A DNA stretch of 64,000 nt from JALYUA01 sp039933215. Its GTDB lineage: Bacteria > Acidobacteriota > Thermoanaerobaculia > UBA5066 > Gp7-AA6. The notes under the pieces were generated by a model. The model did no database searches. It saw nothing but the letters and a program-made list of their open reading frames with translations, and was not told the DNA's origin. The DNA lies in contig JBDTOO010000010.1 in the NCBI GenBank assembly GCA_039933215.1, positions 1 through 64,000 on the forward strand, given 5' to 3'. Numbering within the stretch: the first letter of the stretch is position 1; every line of letters starts with the position of its first letter. A program made the translations under genes and the position numbers. Positions 19,028 through 28,398 of this stretch are shown here, in pieces.

Positions 19028-19197
19028 GCCCGGGGCCGGGTGCGCTCCCGGAGGAGACCCTCGAAATCGGTGCACGCCGCGAGGGTGGTTCGCCTCTCCG
19101 CGACTGCGCCGATTTCGAGGAGGCGCGACTGCCACCTCCCGTCTTTCGCTCCGCGAGTCGCGCCGTGTCTCCGCAGGGAGCGCGCCCGGACTCGGGC
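19028..19197 (+). repeat. palindromic structured element, copy 2
   Basis: A 170-bp unit. A 30-bp imperfect closing stem (19028-19057 with 19168-19197, about 25 of 30 paired) encloses two hairpins. Hairpin 1 has a 14-bp stem with one wobble (19061-19074 with 19105-19118) and a 30-base loop. Hairpin 2 has a perfect 9-bp stem, GGCGCGACT (19122-19130) with AGTCGCGCC (19156-19164), and a 25-base loop. Together they form a three-way junction. It lies in the second unit of the tandem duplication. Confidence 0.85.
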
Positions 19198-19265
19198 GTC
19201 TCTTCCGCCCGACTGGTGCAGCTGTGATCGGCAGAGGAAGAAGGCCCGGAGTTGGGAAAAGGGTG

Positions 19266-19928
19266 TCAGACCTGCGTTGGGGTGGAGGGGGCGGTGCGGC
19301 GGATGAGGTCCATGGCGACGATTTCGTCGGCGATGCGGGCGACGTGGGGGATCAGGCCGTGATCGCCGCCCGCGATCGCGACGAAGCGGGAGCCGGGAGG
19401 AAGGGCGTTGGATTTTTCCCAGGCGCTCCAGGTCCGGGCGACGCCTTCGAAGGGGACGCTCTCGTCTTCTTCGCCCATGAGGATCGAGACCGGGATCGGT
19501 GGGGGCGTGGATTCGAGGTCCAGGGCCGCCATCGATTCGAAGAAGCGGCGGTGGATCGTCAGCTCCCGGTTTTCGCCGTGGTGGAAGAACGGGATCGTGT
19601 CGCCGGGGGGCAGGCGGTCCATCCACGGGCGCCCGAAGCCGATCGCCGGCGCGATCAGGACGAGGGCGGCGGGCGGCGAGATTCGCGCGACCTCCAGGGC
19701 GACGAGCGCGCCGAGGGAGCTTCCCACGATCACCGCCGGCATCTGCTTCTTCGCTTCCCAGAAGGCGACTTTCGCCATGGCGCGAAAGTCGAGCCGCTGG
19801 AAGGAGGGGATGTTGAGGTCGGGCGCGATGATCCGAAAGCCGCGGGGCTCGAGCAGGTCCCGGAGGAGCCCGATCTTCCGGCCTCGGGGCGACGACGCGA
19901 AACCGTGGAGATAGAGAACGTTTTTCAG
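19266..19928 (-). CDS. alpha/beta hydrolase (YqiA/YcfP-like esterase)
   Basis: Small serine hydrolase, 220 residues. LYLHGFASSPRGRK at the N-terminus is the oxyanion region typical of the YqiA group. The nucleophile Ser lies in GSSLGAL. Asp in GEEDESVP and His in GGDHG complete a likely triad. No signal peptide is seen. The start appears to be a CTG, four bases after a perfect AGGAGG; no ATG, GTG or TTG is in frame nearby. Substrate not predictable. Confidence 0.87.
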   Translation of the reverse strand: MKNVLYLHGFASSPRGRKIGLLRDLLEPRGFRIIAPDLNIPSFQRLDFRAMAKVAFWEAKKQMPAVIVGSSLGALVALEVARISPPAALVLIAPAIGFGRPWMDRLPPGDTIPFFHHGENRELTIHRRFFESMAALDLESTPPPIPVSILMGEEDESVPFEGVARTWSAWEKSNALPPGSRFVAIAGGDHGLIPHVARIADEIVAMDLIRRTAPSTPTQV

Positions 19929-20046
19929 CGTTCCTCCTGCGAGGAGCCTACAACGTCCCGTCGCGTGCCCCGGGCCCGGAATGGTTCTTGCTCGAAAGGC
20001 TTCGAGACGATCGGATTCGGAGACAGACGAGAACAGGAGGCGAGAA

Positions 20047-20679
20047 ATGGAACAGGAGACCCCCGGTCGAAGCACCCGCCGCGGACTCCCGGATCGCGCC
20101 CGGAAGGGAAGGTCCGCCGGTTCGGAAGAGGGCGGGGCCACGGAACAGAACGAGAGCTTGATTGCGCGCGTGATCCGGGTGGCCACGGGACACGACCCAC
20201 GCGAAGAGAAGAATTCGACGAGAGCGACCGACATGCTGCGGGACGACCATCGGAAGGTGCGCCAGCTCTTCCGCGAGTTCAAAGACGCGGGCGAGCGCGA
20301 GCACGCCTCCCGGAAGAAGATCGTCGACCAGATCACGCGGGAGCTCGACGCGCACGCGCAGATCGAGGAGAAGATCTTCTACCAGGCGTTCCGGGACGTT
20401 TCCGAGGAGGAACCGAAGAAGGTGGTTCGAGAATCGTTCGAGGAGCACAAGATCGTGAAGACGCTCCTCGCCGAGCTCGCGCCAATGAAGGCGTCGGACG
20501 AGCAGTTCGAGGCGAAAGTCACCGTGCTGAAGGAGAACGTCGAGCACCACGCGGAGGAGGAAGAGGATGAGCTGTTCCCCGCCGCGGAAAAGCTCTTCGG
20601 CGACGAGAAGCTGGAGGATCTCGGCCAGCGCATGAAGGCGCTGAAAGATCGGATCCTGGGAGAGACCGCCGCTTCCTGA
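20047..20679 (+). CDS. hemerythrin HHE-domain protein
   Basis: 210 residues from the ATG six bases after AGGAGG. Residues 1-60 are charged and probably disordered. The HHE cation-binding domain follows as a helical bundle with iron-ligand-type motifs: DDHRKVRQLF, HAQIEEKIFY, EEHKIVKTLL and EHHAEEEEDELFP. Such proteins bind a di-iron site and are linked to oxygen or nitric oxide sensing and iron handling; the exact role here is unknown. It is followed by a hairpin that covers the next gene's start. Confidence 0.9.
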   Translation: MEQETPGRSTRRGLPDRARKGRSAGSEEGGATEQNESLIARVIRVATGHDPREEKNSTRATDMLRDDHRKVRQLFREFKDAGEREHASRKKIVDQITRELDAHAQIEEKIFYQAFRDVSEEEPKKVVRESFEEHKIVKTLLAELAPMKASDEQFEAKVTVLKENVEHHAEEEEDELFPAAEKLFGDEKLEDLGQRMKALKDRILGETAAS

Positions 20680-20708
20680 TCCCTGCGCGAGTGCGCGCCC
20701 GGTTCTGT

Positions 20709-20741
20709 CATATCGTCTCCGGGATTCCCGGAGGCGATATG
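20709..20741 (+). promoter_or_regulatory. hairpin enclosing ribosome site and start codon of the M61 gene
   Basis: The 15-base arms 20709-20723 and 20727-20741 are complementary except for one T-G wobble, with only ATT between them. The right arm CCCGGAGGCGATATG contains the GGAGG ribosome-binding sequence and the ATG at 20739. If transcribed from upstream, translation initiation would be masked. It could act as a translational switch, or at the DNA level as an operator. It is not followed by a T-run, so it is not a normal terminator. Confidence 0.75.
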
Positions 20742-22655
20742 AGGCCCTTTCCCGGCCGTTTCGTTCTGGCGGTCGTTCTTGGACTTGTCGCGGTTCGGGC
20801 TCGCGGAACGGAGCCCGTCGCCGCGCCGATCCGCCTCGAGGTCGATGCTCGCGAGGCTCCGCGAAGGCTCTTCCACGCCCGACTCGTCCTGAAGGCGGCG
20901 CCCGGCCCTCTCACGCTCCTCTATCCCAAGTGGCTGCCGGGCGAGCACGGTCCGACGGGCCCCATCGCGGACCTCGCGGGCCTCCGCATCGCAGCAGGAG
21001 GGCGGCCCGTTGCCTGGAAGCGAGATCCCGTCGAGATGTACGCCTTTGCGTGCGAGGTCCCGGCGGGAGCCACCGAGATCGAGGTGTCTCTCGACTATCT
21101 GTCGCCGGCTTCGGCGGGCAGCTTCTCCTCCGGATCTTCCGCGACGGAGAACCTCGCGGTCATCTCGTGGAACACGCTGGTTCTCTATCCGGCCGGCGCG
21201 GACGCGGATCGGACGGACGTCGTGGCGTCGCTCCGGCTTCCCGCCGGATGGTCCTTCGGGACCTCGCTCGGCCGGGCCGGCGACGGGTCCGATCCCATCC
21301 GGTTCGAGCCGGTCCCGCTCTCGACGCTCGTCGATTCCCCGGTCCTCGCGGGCGCGCATTTCCGCGTCGTGCCACTCCCGTCGGACGGAGGGATCCCCCA
21401 CCGGATCGACATCGCCGCCGACAGCGCGGCGGCGCTCGACATGAACGCGGCGACGCAGGCGGCGTACCGCAATCTCGTTGCGGAGACGGGCGCTCTGTTC
21501 GGCGCGAGGCACTACCGGCATTACGACTTTCTGCTCACGCTTTCGGACACCGTCGCCCACTTCGGCCTCGAGCACCACGAGTCGAGCGACGATCGCGTGG
21601 CGGAGCGGTCGCTCATCGATGAGGACGACCGCAAGGCGAACCTCGCCGACCTGCTCTCCCACGAAATGGTCCACTCCTGGAATGGAAAATACCGGCGCCC
21701 GGCGGGGCTCGAGCCGGGTCACTTCGATCGCCCCATGCATGGCGACCTCCTGTGGGTCTACGAGGGACTCACGCAGTACCTCGGTGAGATCCTCTCGGCG
21801 CGGACCGGATTCCTGACCGAAGAGGAGTACCGCGAATACCTCGCCCTGACCGCGGCGGAAATGGACGCGCAGAAGGGCCGCGCGTGGAGGCCGCTGCAGG
21901 ACACCGCCATCGCCGCCCAGATCCTCTACGAGGCGCGGCCCGACTGGGCGTCCTGGCGGCGTGGCGTCGACTTCTACTCCGAGTCGAGCCTCATCTGGCT
22001 CGAGGCGGACGCCCTGATCCGCCGCGAGTCCCGCGGCAGGAAGACCCTCGACGACTTCTGCCGGCTCTTCTACGGCGGGCCGACCGGCGCACCGGCCGTC
22101 GTGACGTACACGGCGGACGACGTCTTCGCCGCGCTCAACCGGGTCCTGCCATGGGACTGGAAGCGCTTCTGGACGGAACGGCTCGACGCCACCGCCCCGG
22201 GAGCGCCGCTCGGCGGCGTCGCGGCGAGCGGATGGAAGCTCGCGTGGGGGGACAGGCCCTCCGGCATGCAGAAGGCCCGCGAGGCGGCGTCCGCGTCGAC
22301 GGACGTCCGCTTTTCCGTGGGATTCACGGTCTCCGAAGACGGCGCCATCCCCGACGTGGTGCCCGACTCCCCCGCGGCCCGCGCCGGCGTGGGCCCCGGA
22401 ATGCGGCTGCTCGCCGTCAACGGGCGCCGCTGGTCTCGCGAGATCCTCCGGGAGGCGATCCGCGCGTCGACGACCCGTCCGATCGAGCTCTTAGTCGAGA
22501 ACGGCGAATTCCTGCGGACGCACCGCCTCGAATGGACGGGCGGAGAGAGATATCCGCGGCTCGAGAGAGTCGCCGCGCAGCCCGATCTGCTCGCCCGGAT
22601 CGTGCATCCCCTCGTGCCGACGGCGCCCGCGGCCGCGCCCAGGAAGTCGCCGTAG
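20739..22655 (+). CDS. M61 family peptidase with PDZ domain
   Basis: Zinc aminopeptidase of the glycyl-aminopeptidase family, 638 residues. An N-terminal hydrophobic segment (about 5-20) suggests export. The N-terminal beta domain is followed by the catalytic site HEMVH (His308, Glu309, His312) with Glu342 in YEGLTQYLG as the third zinc ligand. A PDZ-like region near the C-terminus has the pattern VVPDSPAARAGVGPGMRLLAVNG. The start is the ATG at 20739 behind GGAGG, both inside a hairpin. It is followed closely by a penicillin-acylase-like gene. Confidence 0.92.
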   Translation: MRPFPGRFVLAVVLGLVAVRARGTEPVAAPIRLEVDAREAPRRLFHARLVLKAAPGPLTLLYPKWLPGEHGPTGPIADLAGLRIAAGGRPVAWKRDPVEMYAFACEVPAGATEIEVSLDYLSPASAGSFSSGSSATENLAVISWNTLVLYPAGADADRTDVVASLRLPAGWSFGTSLGRAGDGSDPIRFEPVPLSTLVDSPVLAGAHFRVVPLPSDGGIPHRIDIAADSAAALDMNAATQAAYRNLVAETGALFGARHYRHYDFLLTLSDTVAHFGLEHHESSDDRVAERSLIDEDDRKANLADLLSHEMVHSWNGKYRRPAGLEPGHFDRPMHGDLLWVYEGLTQYLGEILSARTGFLTEEEYREYLALTAAEMDAQKGRAWRPLQDTAIAAQILYEARPDWASWRRGVDFYSESSLIWLEADALIRRESRGRKTLDDFCRLFYGGPTGAPAVVTYTADDVFAALNRVLPWDWKRFWTERLDATAPGAPLGGVAASGWKLAWGDRPSGMQKAREAASASTDVRFSVGFTVSEDGAIPDVVPDSPAARAGVGPGMRLLAVNGRRWSREILREAIRASTTRPIELLVENGEFLRTHRLEWTGGERYPRLERVAAQPDLLARIVHPLVPTAPAAAPRKSP

Positions 22656-22702
22656 CTCGGCCTGCCGGGATCTCGCCGGCCCGGCGCCGCTTCCGGCGAG
22701 TC

Positions 22703-25099
22703 CTGATCGGGCTCGCCGCGGCGGCGGGGATTCTCGCGGCGGCGGCCGCGGCGGTCGTCGCCTCGACCTTCGTCGCGCGCTCGGGGCGGGTCCGCGTGAC
22801 CGGCCTCCACGGGCCCCTGCGCCTCGAAACGGATGCCCACGGGGTGCCGACGATCCGGGCGGCGACCGCCGACGACGCGCTCTTCGGCCTCGGGTTCGTG
22901 CACGCGCGCGACCGGCTCTGGCAGATGGAGCTCCAGCGGCGGATCGGCGCGGGCCGGCTCGCGGAGGCCCTCGGGGCAAAGCTCGTTCCGACGGATCGGT
23001 TCCTGAGGACGATCGGGTTTCGCCGCGCCGCGGAAGACGCGCTGCGGTCGCTCTCCCCCGAAGCCCGATCGGCCGTCTCGTCCTACCGAAGGGGAGTCAA
23101 CGCATTCCTCGCGGCGTCCCGCGCGAGGCCGATCGAGTTTCGCATCCTCCGGATCGATCCCCCGCCCTTCGACGACGCCGACTGCCTCGTCTGGTCGAAG
23201 CTCATGGCGTGGGACCTGTCGGGCAACGCCACGAACGAGATCCGCCGCGCGCGCCTCTCCTCTCTCGTCGGACCGCCTCGCGCCGCGGAGCTCCTGCCGT
23301 CCGGCGCCCCGCTCCCGACGATCCTGCGGGACGAGGAGTGGCAGAGTCCCTCTCCGGAGCGGCCCGCCGATTCCGAGGCGCGCCCGCTGCCCGTGCGGGG
23401 GGACGGGAGCCTCGCGGAGCGGGAGCCGGGCGGCACGGATCCCCTCGCTCTCGCGGCGGGGGGCCTCGAGCGTTTCGGCTTCGGCGGCGAGACGGTGGGA
23501 AGCAACTCCTGGGTCCTCGCCGGCTCGCGGACGCGGTCCGGCCGCCCGATCCTCGCGAACGACCCGCACCTGGGCCTCCGTACCCCGTCGATCTGGTACA
23601 TCGCCCGCCTCGAAGCGCCCGGCCTCTCCGTCGAGGGCGCGACGCTGCCGGGTCTGCCGGGGATCGTGATCGGCCACAACGCGCGGATCGCGTGGGGCCT
23701 GACGAACCTCGAGCCCGACGTTCAGGATCTCTTCGTCGAGCGCGCCGATCCCGCGGATGGGAACCGGTACCTGTGGCGCGGGCGTTCGCTCGCCTTCGAC
23801 CGGCGGACGGAGGTGATCCGCGTCCGCGGGGCGGCCGACGTCCGGCTCGAGGTTCGCTCGACCGTCCACGGTCCCGTCGTGACGGACGTCCTCGCGGGCG
23901 CCGAGCGGCTCGGCGGACCGGTCGCTCTCCGATGGACGGGCCTCGATCCCGGCGACCGCACCGGGGAGGCGTTCCTGGCGATCGACCGGGCGCGCGACTG
24001 GGCGGAATTTCTCGCGGGCGTCTCGCTCCTCCATTGTCCGGGTCAGAACTTCGTCTACGCCGACGCGGACGGCCACATCGGCTACACCGCGTCGGGATCG
24101 ATCCCCATCCGGCCCCGGTCCGATGGTCTCCTGCCGGTCTCCGGGGAGGGCGCTGACGACTGGTCGGGAGCCGTGCCCTTCGCGTCTCTCCCGCGCACCT
24201 TCGATCCGCCGCGCGGGTACGTCGTCACCGCGAACAACCGCGTCGTCTCGGAGAATTATCCCTATCCGTTCAACGCCGACTGGGTCGAGCCGTACCGGGC
24301 GCGCCGGATCGAGGACCGGATCCTGGCGTCGCCGCGCCTCTCGGTCGACGACGTGCGGGCGATCCAGCTCGACCGGGTGTCGTACCAGGCGCGCGACCTC
24401 CTGCCGATTCTCCTGACGACCGCGCCCGCCGACGCCGCGAGCCGGTCGGCGCTCGACAGGCTGCGGGGGTGGGACGGGACCTTCGCGCCCGAGTCCGTGC
24501 CGGCCGCGATCTACGCGGCCTGGTACGCGGCGCTCTCGACGATGCCGGAGGACGAGCTGAGCGAGCCGGCCGCCACCTGGGTGCGGTCCCGGTTCGTGAT
24601 CGACGCGCTGCGGGGAGACTCCGCGTGGTGCGACGACGTCCGGACCCGCGGCCGCGAGACGTGCGCGGACTTCCGGTCGTCGACGCTCCGGCGCGCCGTC
24701 GCGCTGCTCGGCCGCCGCCTCGGACCGGCGGCGGACGGCTGGCGATGGGAAAGGCTCCACCGGGCGCGCTTCCCGCACGCCGCGTTCGACGGCGTGCCGG
24801 TCCTCTCCCGGCTGTTCAGCCTCGAAACCGGACAGGGCGGCGACGGCTCGACGGTGAACGTCGGCGGCTACCGGCGAGACGGATCGTTCCGGATGTCCGA
24901 CGGCCCGAGCTACCGGCAGATCGTCGACTTCGGAGATCTCGCGGGCGCGCGGTACGTCCACACGACGGGTCAGTCCGGCAATCCCTTCGAGAGCGGGTAC
25001 CGGAATCTGCTGCCGCTGTGGCGCGCGGGCCGGGACTTCCCGCTCGGCGGGACTGCGGCGGCGACGATGGTCCTCGAGCCGGGAGGCCCGGGTCCTTAG
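22703..25099 (+). CDS. penicillin acylase family protein (S45)
   Basis: N-terminal nucleophile amidohydrolase made as a precursor and cleaved into two chains, about 798 residues. A hydrophobic N-terminal anchor (about 1-25) suggests periplasmic location. The alpha-chain signature HARDRLWQMELQRRIGAGRL is at about 67-86. The beta chain would begin at Ser267 in GSNSWVLAG. HGPVV and TANNRVV are typical later motifs. Natural substrates may be acylated amides such as homoserine lactones, but this is not shown. No ATG, GTG or TTG is available; CTG at 22703 is a guess that keeps the anchor. Confidence 0.9.
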   Translation: MIGLAAAAGILAAAAAAVVASTFVARSGRVRVTGLHGPLRLETDAHGVPTIRAATADDALFGLGFVHARDRLWQMELQRRIGAGRLAEALGAKLVPTDRFLRTIGFRRAAEDALRSLSPEARSAVSSYRRGVNAFLAASRARPIEFRILRIDPPPFDDADCLVWSKLMAWDLSGNATNEIRRARLSSLVGPPRAAELLPSGAPLPTILRDEEWQSPSPERPADSEARPLPVRGDGSLAEREPGGTDPLALAAGGLERFGFGGETVGSNSWVLAGSRTRSGRPILANDPHLGLRTPSIWYIARLEAPGLSVEGATLPGLPGIVIGHNARIAWGLTNLEPDVQDLFVERADPADGNRYLWRGRSLAFDRRTEVIRVRGAADVRLEVRSTVHGPVVTDVLAGAERLGGPVALRWTGLDPGDRTGEAFLAIDRARDWAEFLAGVSLLHCPGQNFVYADADGHIGYTASGSIPIRPRSDGLLPVSGEGADDWSGAVPFASLPRTFDPPRGYVVTANNRVVSENYPYPFNADWVEPYRARRIEDRILASPRLSVDDVRAIQLDRVSYQARDLLPILLTTAPADAASRSALDRLRGWDGTFAPESVPAAIYAAWYAALSTMPEDELSEPAATWVRSRFVIDALRGDSAWCDDVRTRGRETCADFRSSTLRRAVALLGRRLGPAADGWRWERLHRARFPHAAFDGVPVLSRLFSLETGQGGDGSTVNVGGYRRDGSFRMSDGPSYRQIVDFGDLAGARYVHTTGQSGNPFESGYRNLLPLWRAGRDFPLGGTAAATMVLEPGGPGP

Positions 25100-25111
25100 C
25101 CCTTCGGGCGG

Positions 25112-25816
<705 letters not shown>

Positions 25817-25877
25817 GGAGATCCGATCCCCCTCGCGTTGATACGGAGTCCCGAGGCAGAAGTTGTGACGGAAGGGC

Positions 25878-26615
25878 TCACCCGAGGAGGGCCGAGAGAC
25901 CAGCCTTCCCGAGCACGAAGAGCGCCCAGAGGGTGAACACGACCCCGCCGGCGGCCTTCCGGGACGTCCGGCCGGCCGCGGCGAAGCCGATTGAGAGGAG
26001 GATGAGGGTCCAGATCGAAAAGACGTCGAGGGATCCGAGCAGCGAGTGCAGGGCGGGTGAGGAGGTCTTCTCGACGAGGAATCCGAGGTTCGATCGCAGG
26101 AGATCACCGACCGCCTGCGGGTCGACCGACTCCCGTTGCATCACCACGGGAATGAGCAGCAGCGCGCCGAGCACCGACGGCAGATAGGAATGCGCCGTGG
26201 CTCCGACAGCCTGTTTGAAGCGCACGTCCCAGCCGAACGCCTTGAACGATGCCCAGAGCACCAGGGCCACGATGAGGGTGACGACGGTGGGGGCGATGAG
26301 CGAGATGCAGGTTCCGATGATCGGCGCGATCTTCTTCTGCGTCGCCACGATCGACTGGATCCGGTCTTCGGGGACGGTCTGTCCCTTCTTCTCGATCGAC
26401 TGCCGGATCATCTTTTCGTAGTCGAACTTGGGGGCCATCGCCGCGTACAGGCCGAGAGACACGAGCGTCCAGACGATCAGGGGAGCGAGGAAGCCGGGCT
26501 TCGCGGCGATCGAGCGAAACGTCGCGCCGGGCGAGAAGAAGGTCCCGACGAGCCGGCCGAAAGCGGAGGCCGGCTCCGGGACTCCCGAGGGGTTCTGTTG
26601 TTCCGTCTCCGTCAC
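25878..26615 (-). CDS. YIP1 family membrane protein
   Basis: 245 residues with about five hydrophobic helices after a soluble N-terminus. The opening GRLVGTFFSPGATFRSIAAKPGFLAPL is the classic bacterial YIP1-domain start, and SYLPSVLGALLLIPV is typical of the middle. Function in bacteria is poorly known; such proteins often accompany ABC or efflux genes. It overlaps the end of tolC by four bases and lies 60 bases from the ABC ATPase, so the three are probably cotranscribed. Confidence 0.85.
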   Translation of the reverse strand: MTETEQQNPSGVPEPASAFGRLVGTFFSPGATFRSIAAKPGFLAPLIVWTLVSLGLYAAMAPKFDYEKMIRQSIEKKGQTVPEDRIQSIVATQKKIAPIIGTCISLIAPTVVTLIVALVLWASFKAFGWDVRFKQAVGATAHSYLPSVLGALLLIPVVMQRESVDPQAVGDLLRSNLGFLVEKTSSPALHSLLGSLDVFSIWTLILLSIGFAAAGRTSRKAAGGVVFTLWALFVLGKAGLSALLG

Positions 26616-28246
26616 TTCGCGGCCGAGTTTACATCCGTGACGGGGGGGGCGGAATCAGGCATTCCTTCGACGCGGATCTTCTTCCAGTCGAGGTTGTCCG
26701 CGATGGCGTAGTGGTACTGGGCCAGGGCTTTCCGGTAGATCGCCAGCGCCTGCTGCTCGGCCGTGCGGGCCGCGGAGAGGTCGCGCTGGATCTGGTTGAC
26801 CTGAAAGGAGGTGGTCATGCCGTTGTCGAACTTCTTCTTCTCGGCGTCCAGGTTGCGTTCCGCGAGCTCGCGCCCCTTCCGCGCGGCGACGATGGAGCGG
26901 CGCGCCGTGTCGATCGCCCGGGCAGCCGCCCGCACTTCGACCACGACGTTCTGCTCGACGGTCGACAACCGCGCCTTGTCGGATTCCCACTGATACTGCG
27001 CGACGCCCTTGGCGCCCCGGGCTCCCCGGTTCAGGATCGGGTAGGAGAAATTGAGCCCGATCGACCAGTTCTTGTTGTCGCGGTCGAAGGTGTCCCGAAA
27101 GGACTGCGAAAAGTTCGTGTCCGTCACGACGCCGGTGTTCGGGTCGACAGAGAAGCCCGCGAGTCCTTTGCTCCCGTACGACCCGTTCAGGGTCAGCTGC
27201 GGGAGGGTCTGATTCCGGTAGTACTGGTAGCGCACGAGATCCGTCGCCACGGCGTAAGACGTCGAGAGGATCTCGGGCCGGCGCTGCAAAGCGGTCGCCG
27301 TCCCTTCGTCGAGCTGAACCGTGACCTCTTCCGTCGAGAGCGGGTCCGTCGGGACGATGGGAACGTTCTGCTGAGAGGGCTCGAAGTTCAGGAGACGCTT
27401 CAGGCGGTCCTGCGAGTCGCCGATCGACCCCTCCGCCGTGATGATGTCCTGCTCCGCCGTCGCGATGCCGACTTCCGTCTGCGTGATGTCGATGGGAGCG
27501 AGGGATCCCACGTCGATCTTGATGCGCGTGATGCGGTTCAGATCCTGCGCGATCCTCAGCGACTCCTTCTTCACCTCGAGATTCTGGAGCGCGTAGACGA
27601 GATCCCAGTAGGACTGCTCGACCGAATTCACGGTCCCCTGCACGATGCGAAGAAGGTCCTGGTAGGCCGAGTCGCGCGAATTCTTCGAGATGCGGATCAA
27701 CCACGTCGTGGCCAGGTTCCCGAAGCCCCGAAGCAGCGGCTGGTTGAACGAGAGAAGAAGGCCCGAGCTGTAGGCCGGATTCACGTCGAAGAACGGATTG
27801 TTCGTCTTGCCGCGGTTGCCCTGGAGGCCGAGCTGCACCTGCCCGCCCGTCGGGAGGAGCTGGCTGACGCCCGCGTTGAAGCTCGTGTTGTCGCTGACGC
27901 CGGAGGTGATCTGCGACGCGGACGGGTCTTCGGCGTGCGTGCGGGCGATGCCCGCCGAGATGAGCGGATCGTAGATCCCCTGGTTCTGCAGAATGAGGTA
28001 CTCGAACGACTCCGCGGCATTGACCGAGACGTTCAGGTCTTCGTTGTTCGCGACCGCGAGGGCAACGGCCTGCGAGAGCGAGAGAGGAATGCCCTGCTTG
28101 TCGGCCGCCGGGAGCGGAAGCGGGTTGCGCTGCCCGGGGCGCGTGGAGATCGCCTGCGGGTCCTGACCCAGGGCCGGAAAGGCGCACGACGCGCCCAGGA
28201 AGACAGCGAGGGCGCGGACCGTCCAGGACTTGGGGAACCTCTTCAT
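26612..28246 (-). CDS. TolC family outer membrane protein
   Basis: Outer-membrane channel of type I secretion or efflux, 544 residues with a signal peptide (about 1-28, ending FPALGQ). It has the repeated helical-barrel organisation, with LSLSQAVALAVANNEDLNVS near the start and the second repeat with FSYPILNRG and VEVRAAARAIDTARRSIVAA. GGAG lies seven bases before the ATG. Upstream, a TATGAT (28355-28350) could be a -10 element but has no good -35. It leads a set with the YIP1 and ABC genes. Confidence 0.93.
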   Translation of the reverse strand: MKRFPKSWTVRALAVFLGASCAFPALGQDPQAISTRPGQRNPLPLPAADKQGIPLSLSQAVALAVANNEDLNVSVNAAESFEYLILQNQGIYDPLISAGIARTHAEDPSASQITSGVSDNTSFNAGVSQLLPTGGQVQLGLQGNRGKTNNPFFDVNPAYSSGLLLSFNQPLLRGFGNLATTWLIRISKNSRDSAYQDLLRIVQGTVNSVEQSYWDLVYALQNLEVKKESLRIAQDLNRITRIKIDVGSLAPIDITQTEVGIATAEQDIITAEGSIGDSQDRLKRLLNFEPSQQNVPIVPTDPLSTEEVTVQLDEGTATALQRRPEILSTSYAVATDLVRYQYYRNQTLPQLTLNGSYGSKGLAGFSVDPNTGVVTDTNFSQSFRDTFDRDNKNWSIGLNFSYPILNRGARGAKGVAQYQWESDKARLSTVEQNVVVEVRAAARAIDTARRSIVAARKGRELAERNLDAEKKKFDNGMTTSFQVNQIQRDLSAARTAEQQALAIYRKALAQYHYAIADNLDWKKIRVEGMPDSAPPVTDVNSAAK

Positions 28247-28398
28247 TCCGTTACTCCTTCGTCTCCCCTTCTACGCAGGTTGGGGGGCGAATGTTTCGCA
28301 CCGGGCGACGCCTTTCGTCCCATCCGGTTTGTCCCGTTGAACCGCCCGGATCATAGTCCAGGTTCCCGGGATCGCGCCCTCTTTCCCGGGAGTCCGGC

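Larger units (their letters stand above)
17930..19284. repeat. gene-free region made of two diverged tandem units
   Basis: No convincing gene lies here. The region is two head-to-tail units, about 17930-18625 and 18626-19284. Both open with TACGGGCT-type sequence. Both then share a block with CATCGGCGACGA-CAAGACT, CTGCAACTC and CCCCTTTC (18012-18120 and 18675-18793), then a palindromic element, and both end near GGGTGTGAGACC / GGGTGTCAGACC. Gaps and substitutions are frequent, so the duplication is old. Short open frames inside it come from the repeats. Confidence 0.75.

Noticed and set aside
18362..19197. Integron attC sites as an explanation for the palindromic element
   Set aside because: No integrase gene, no gene cassettes and no recognisable RYYYAAC core sites flank the copies.
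18100..19306. Short frames sharing the peptide TAPISRRRDCH in three places
   Set aside because: The shared peptide comes from translation of the palindromic repeat, not from a protein family; the frames differ in ends and lack ribosome sites.
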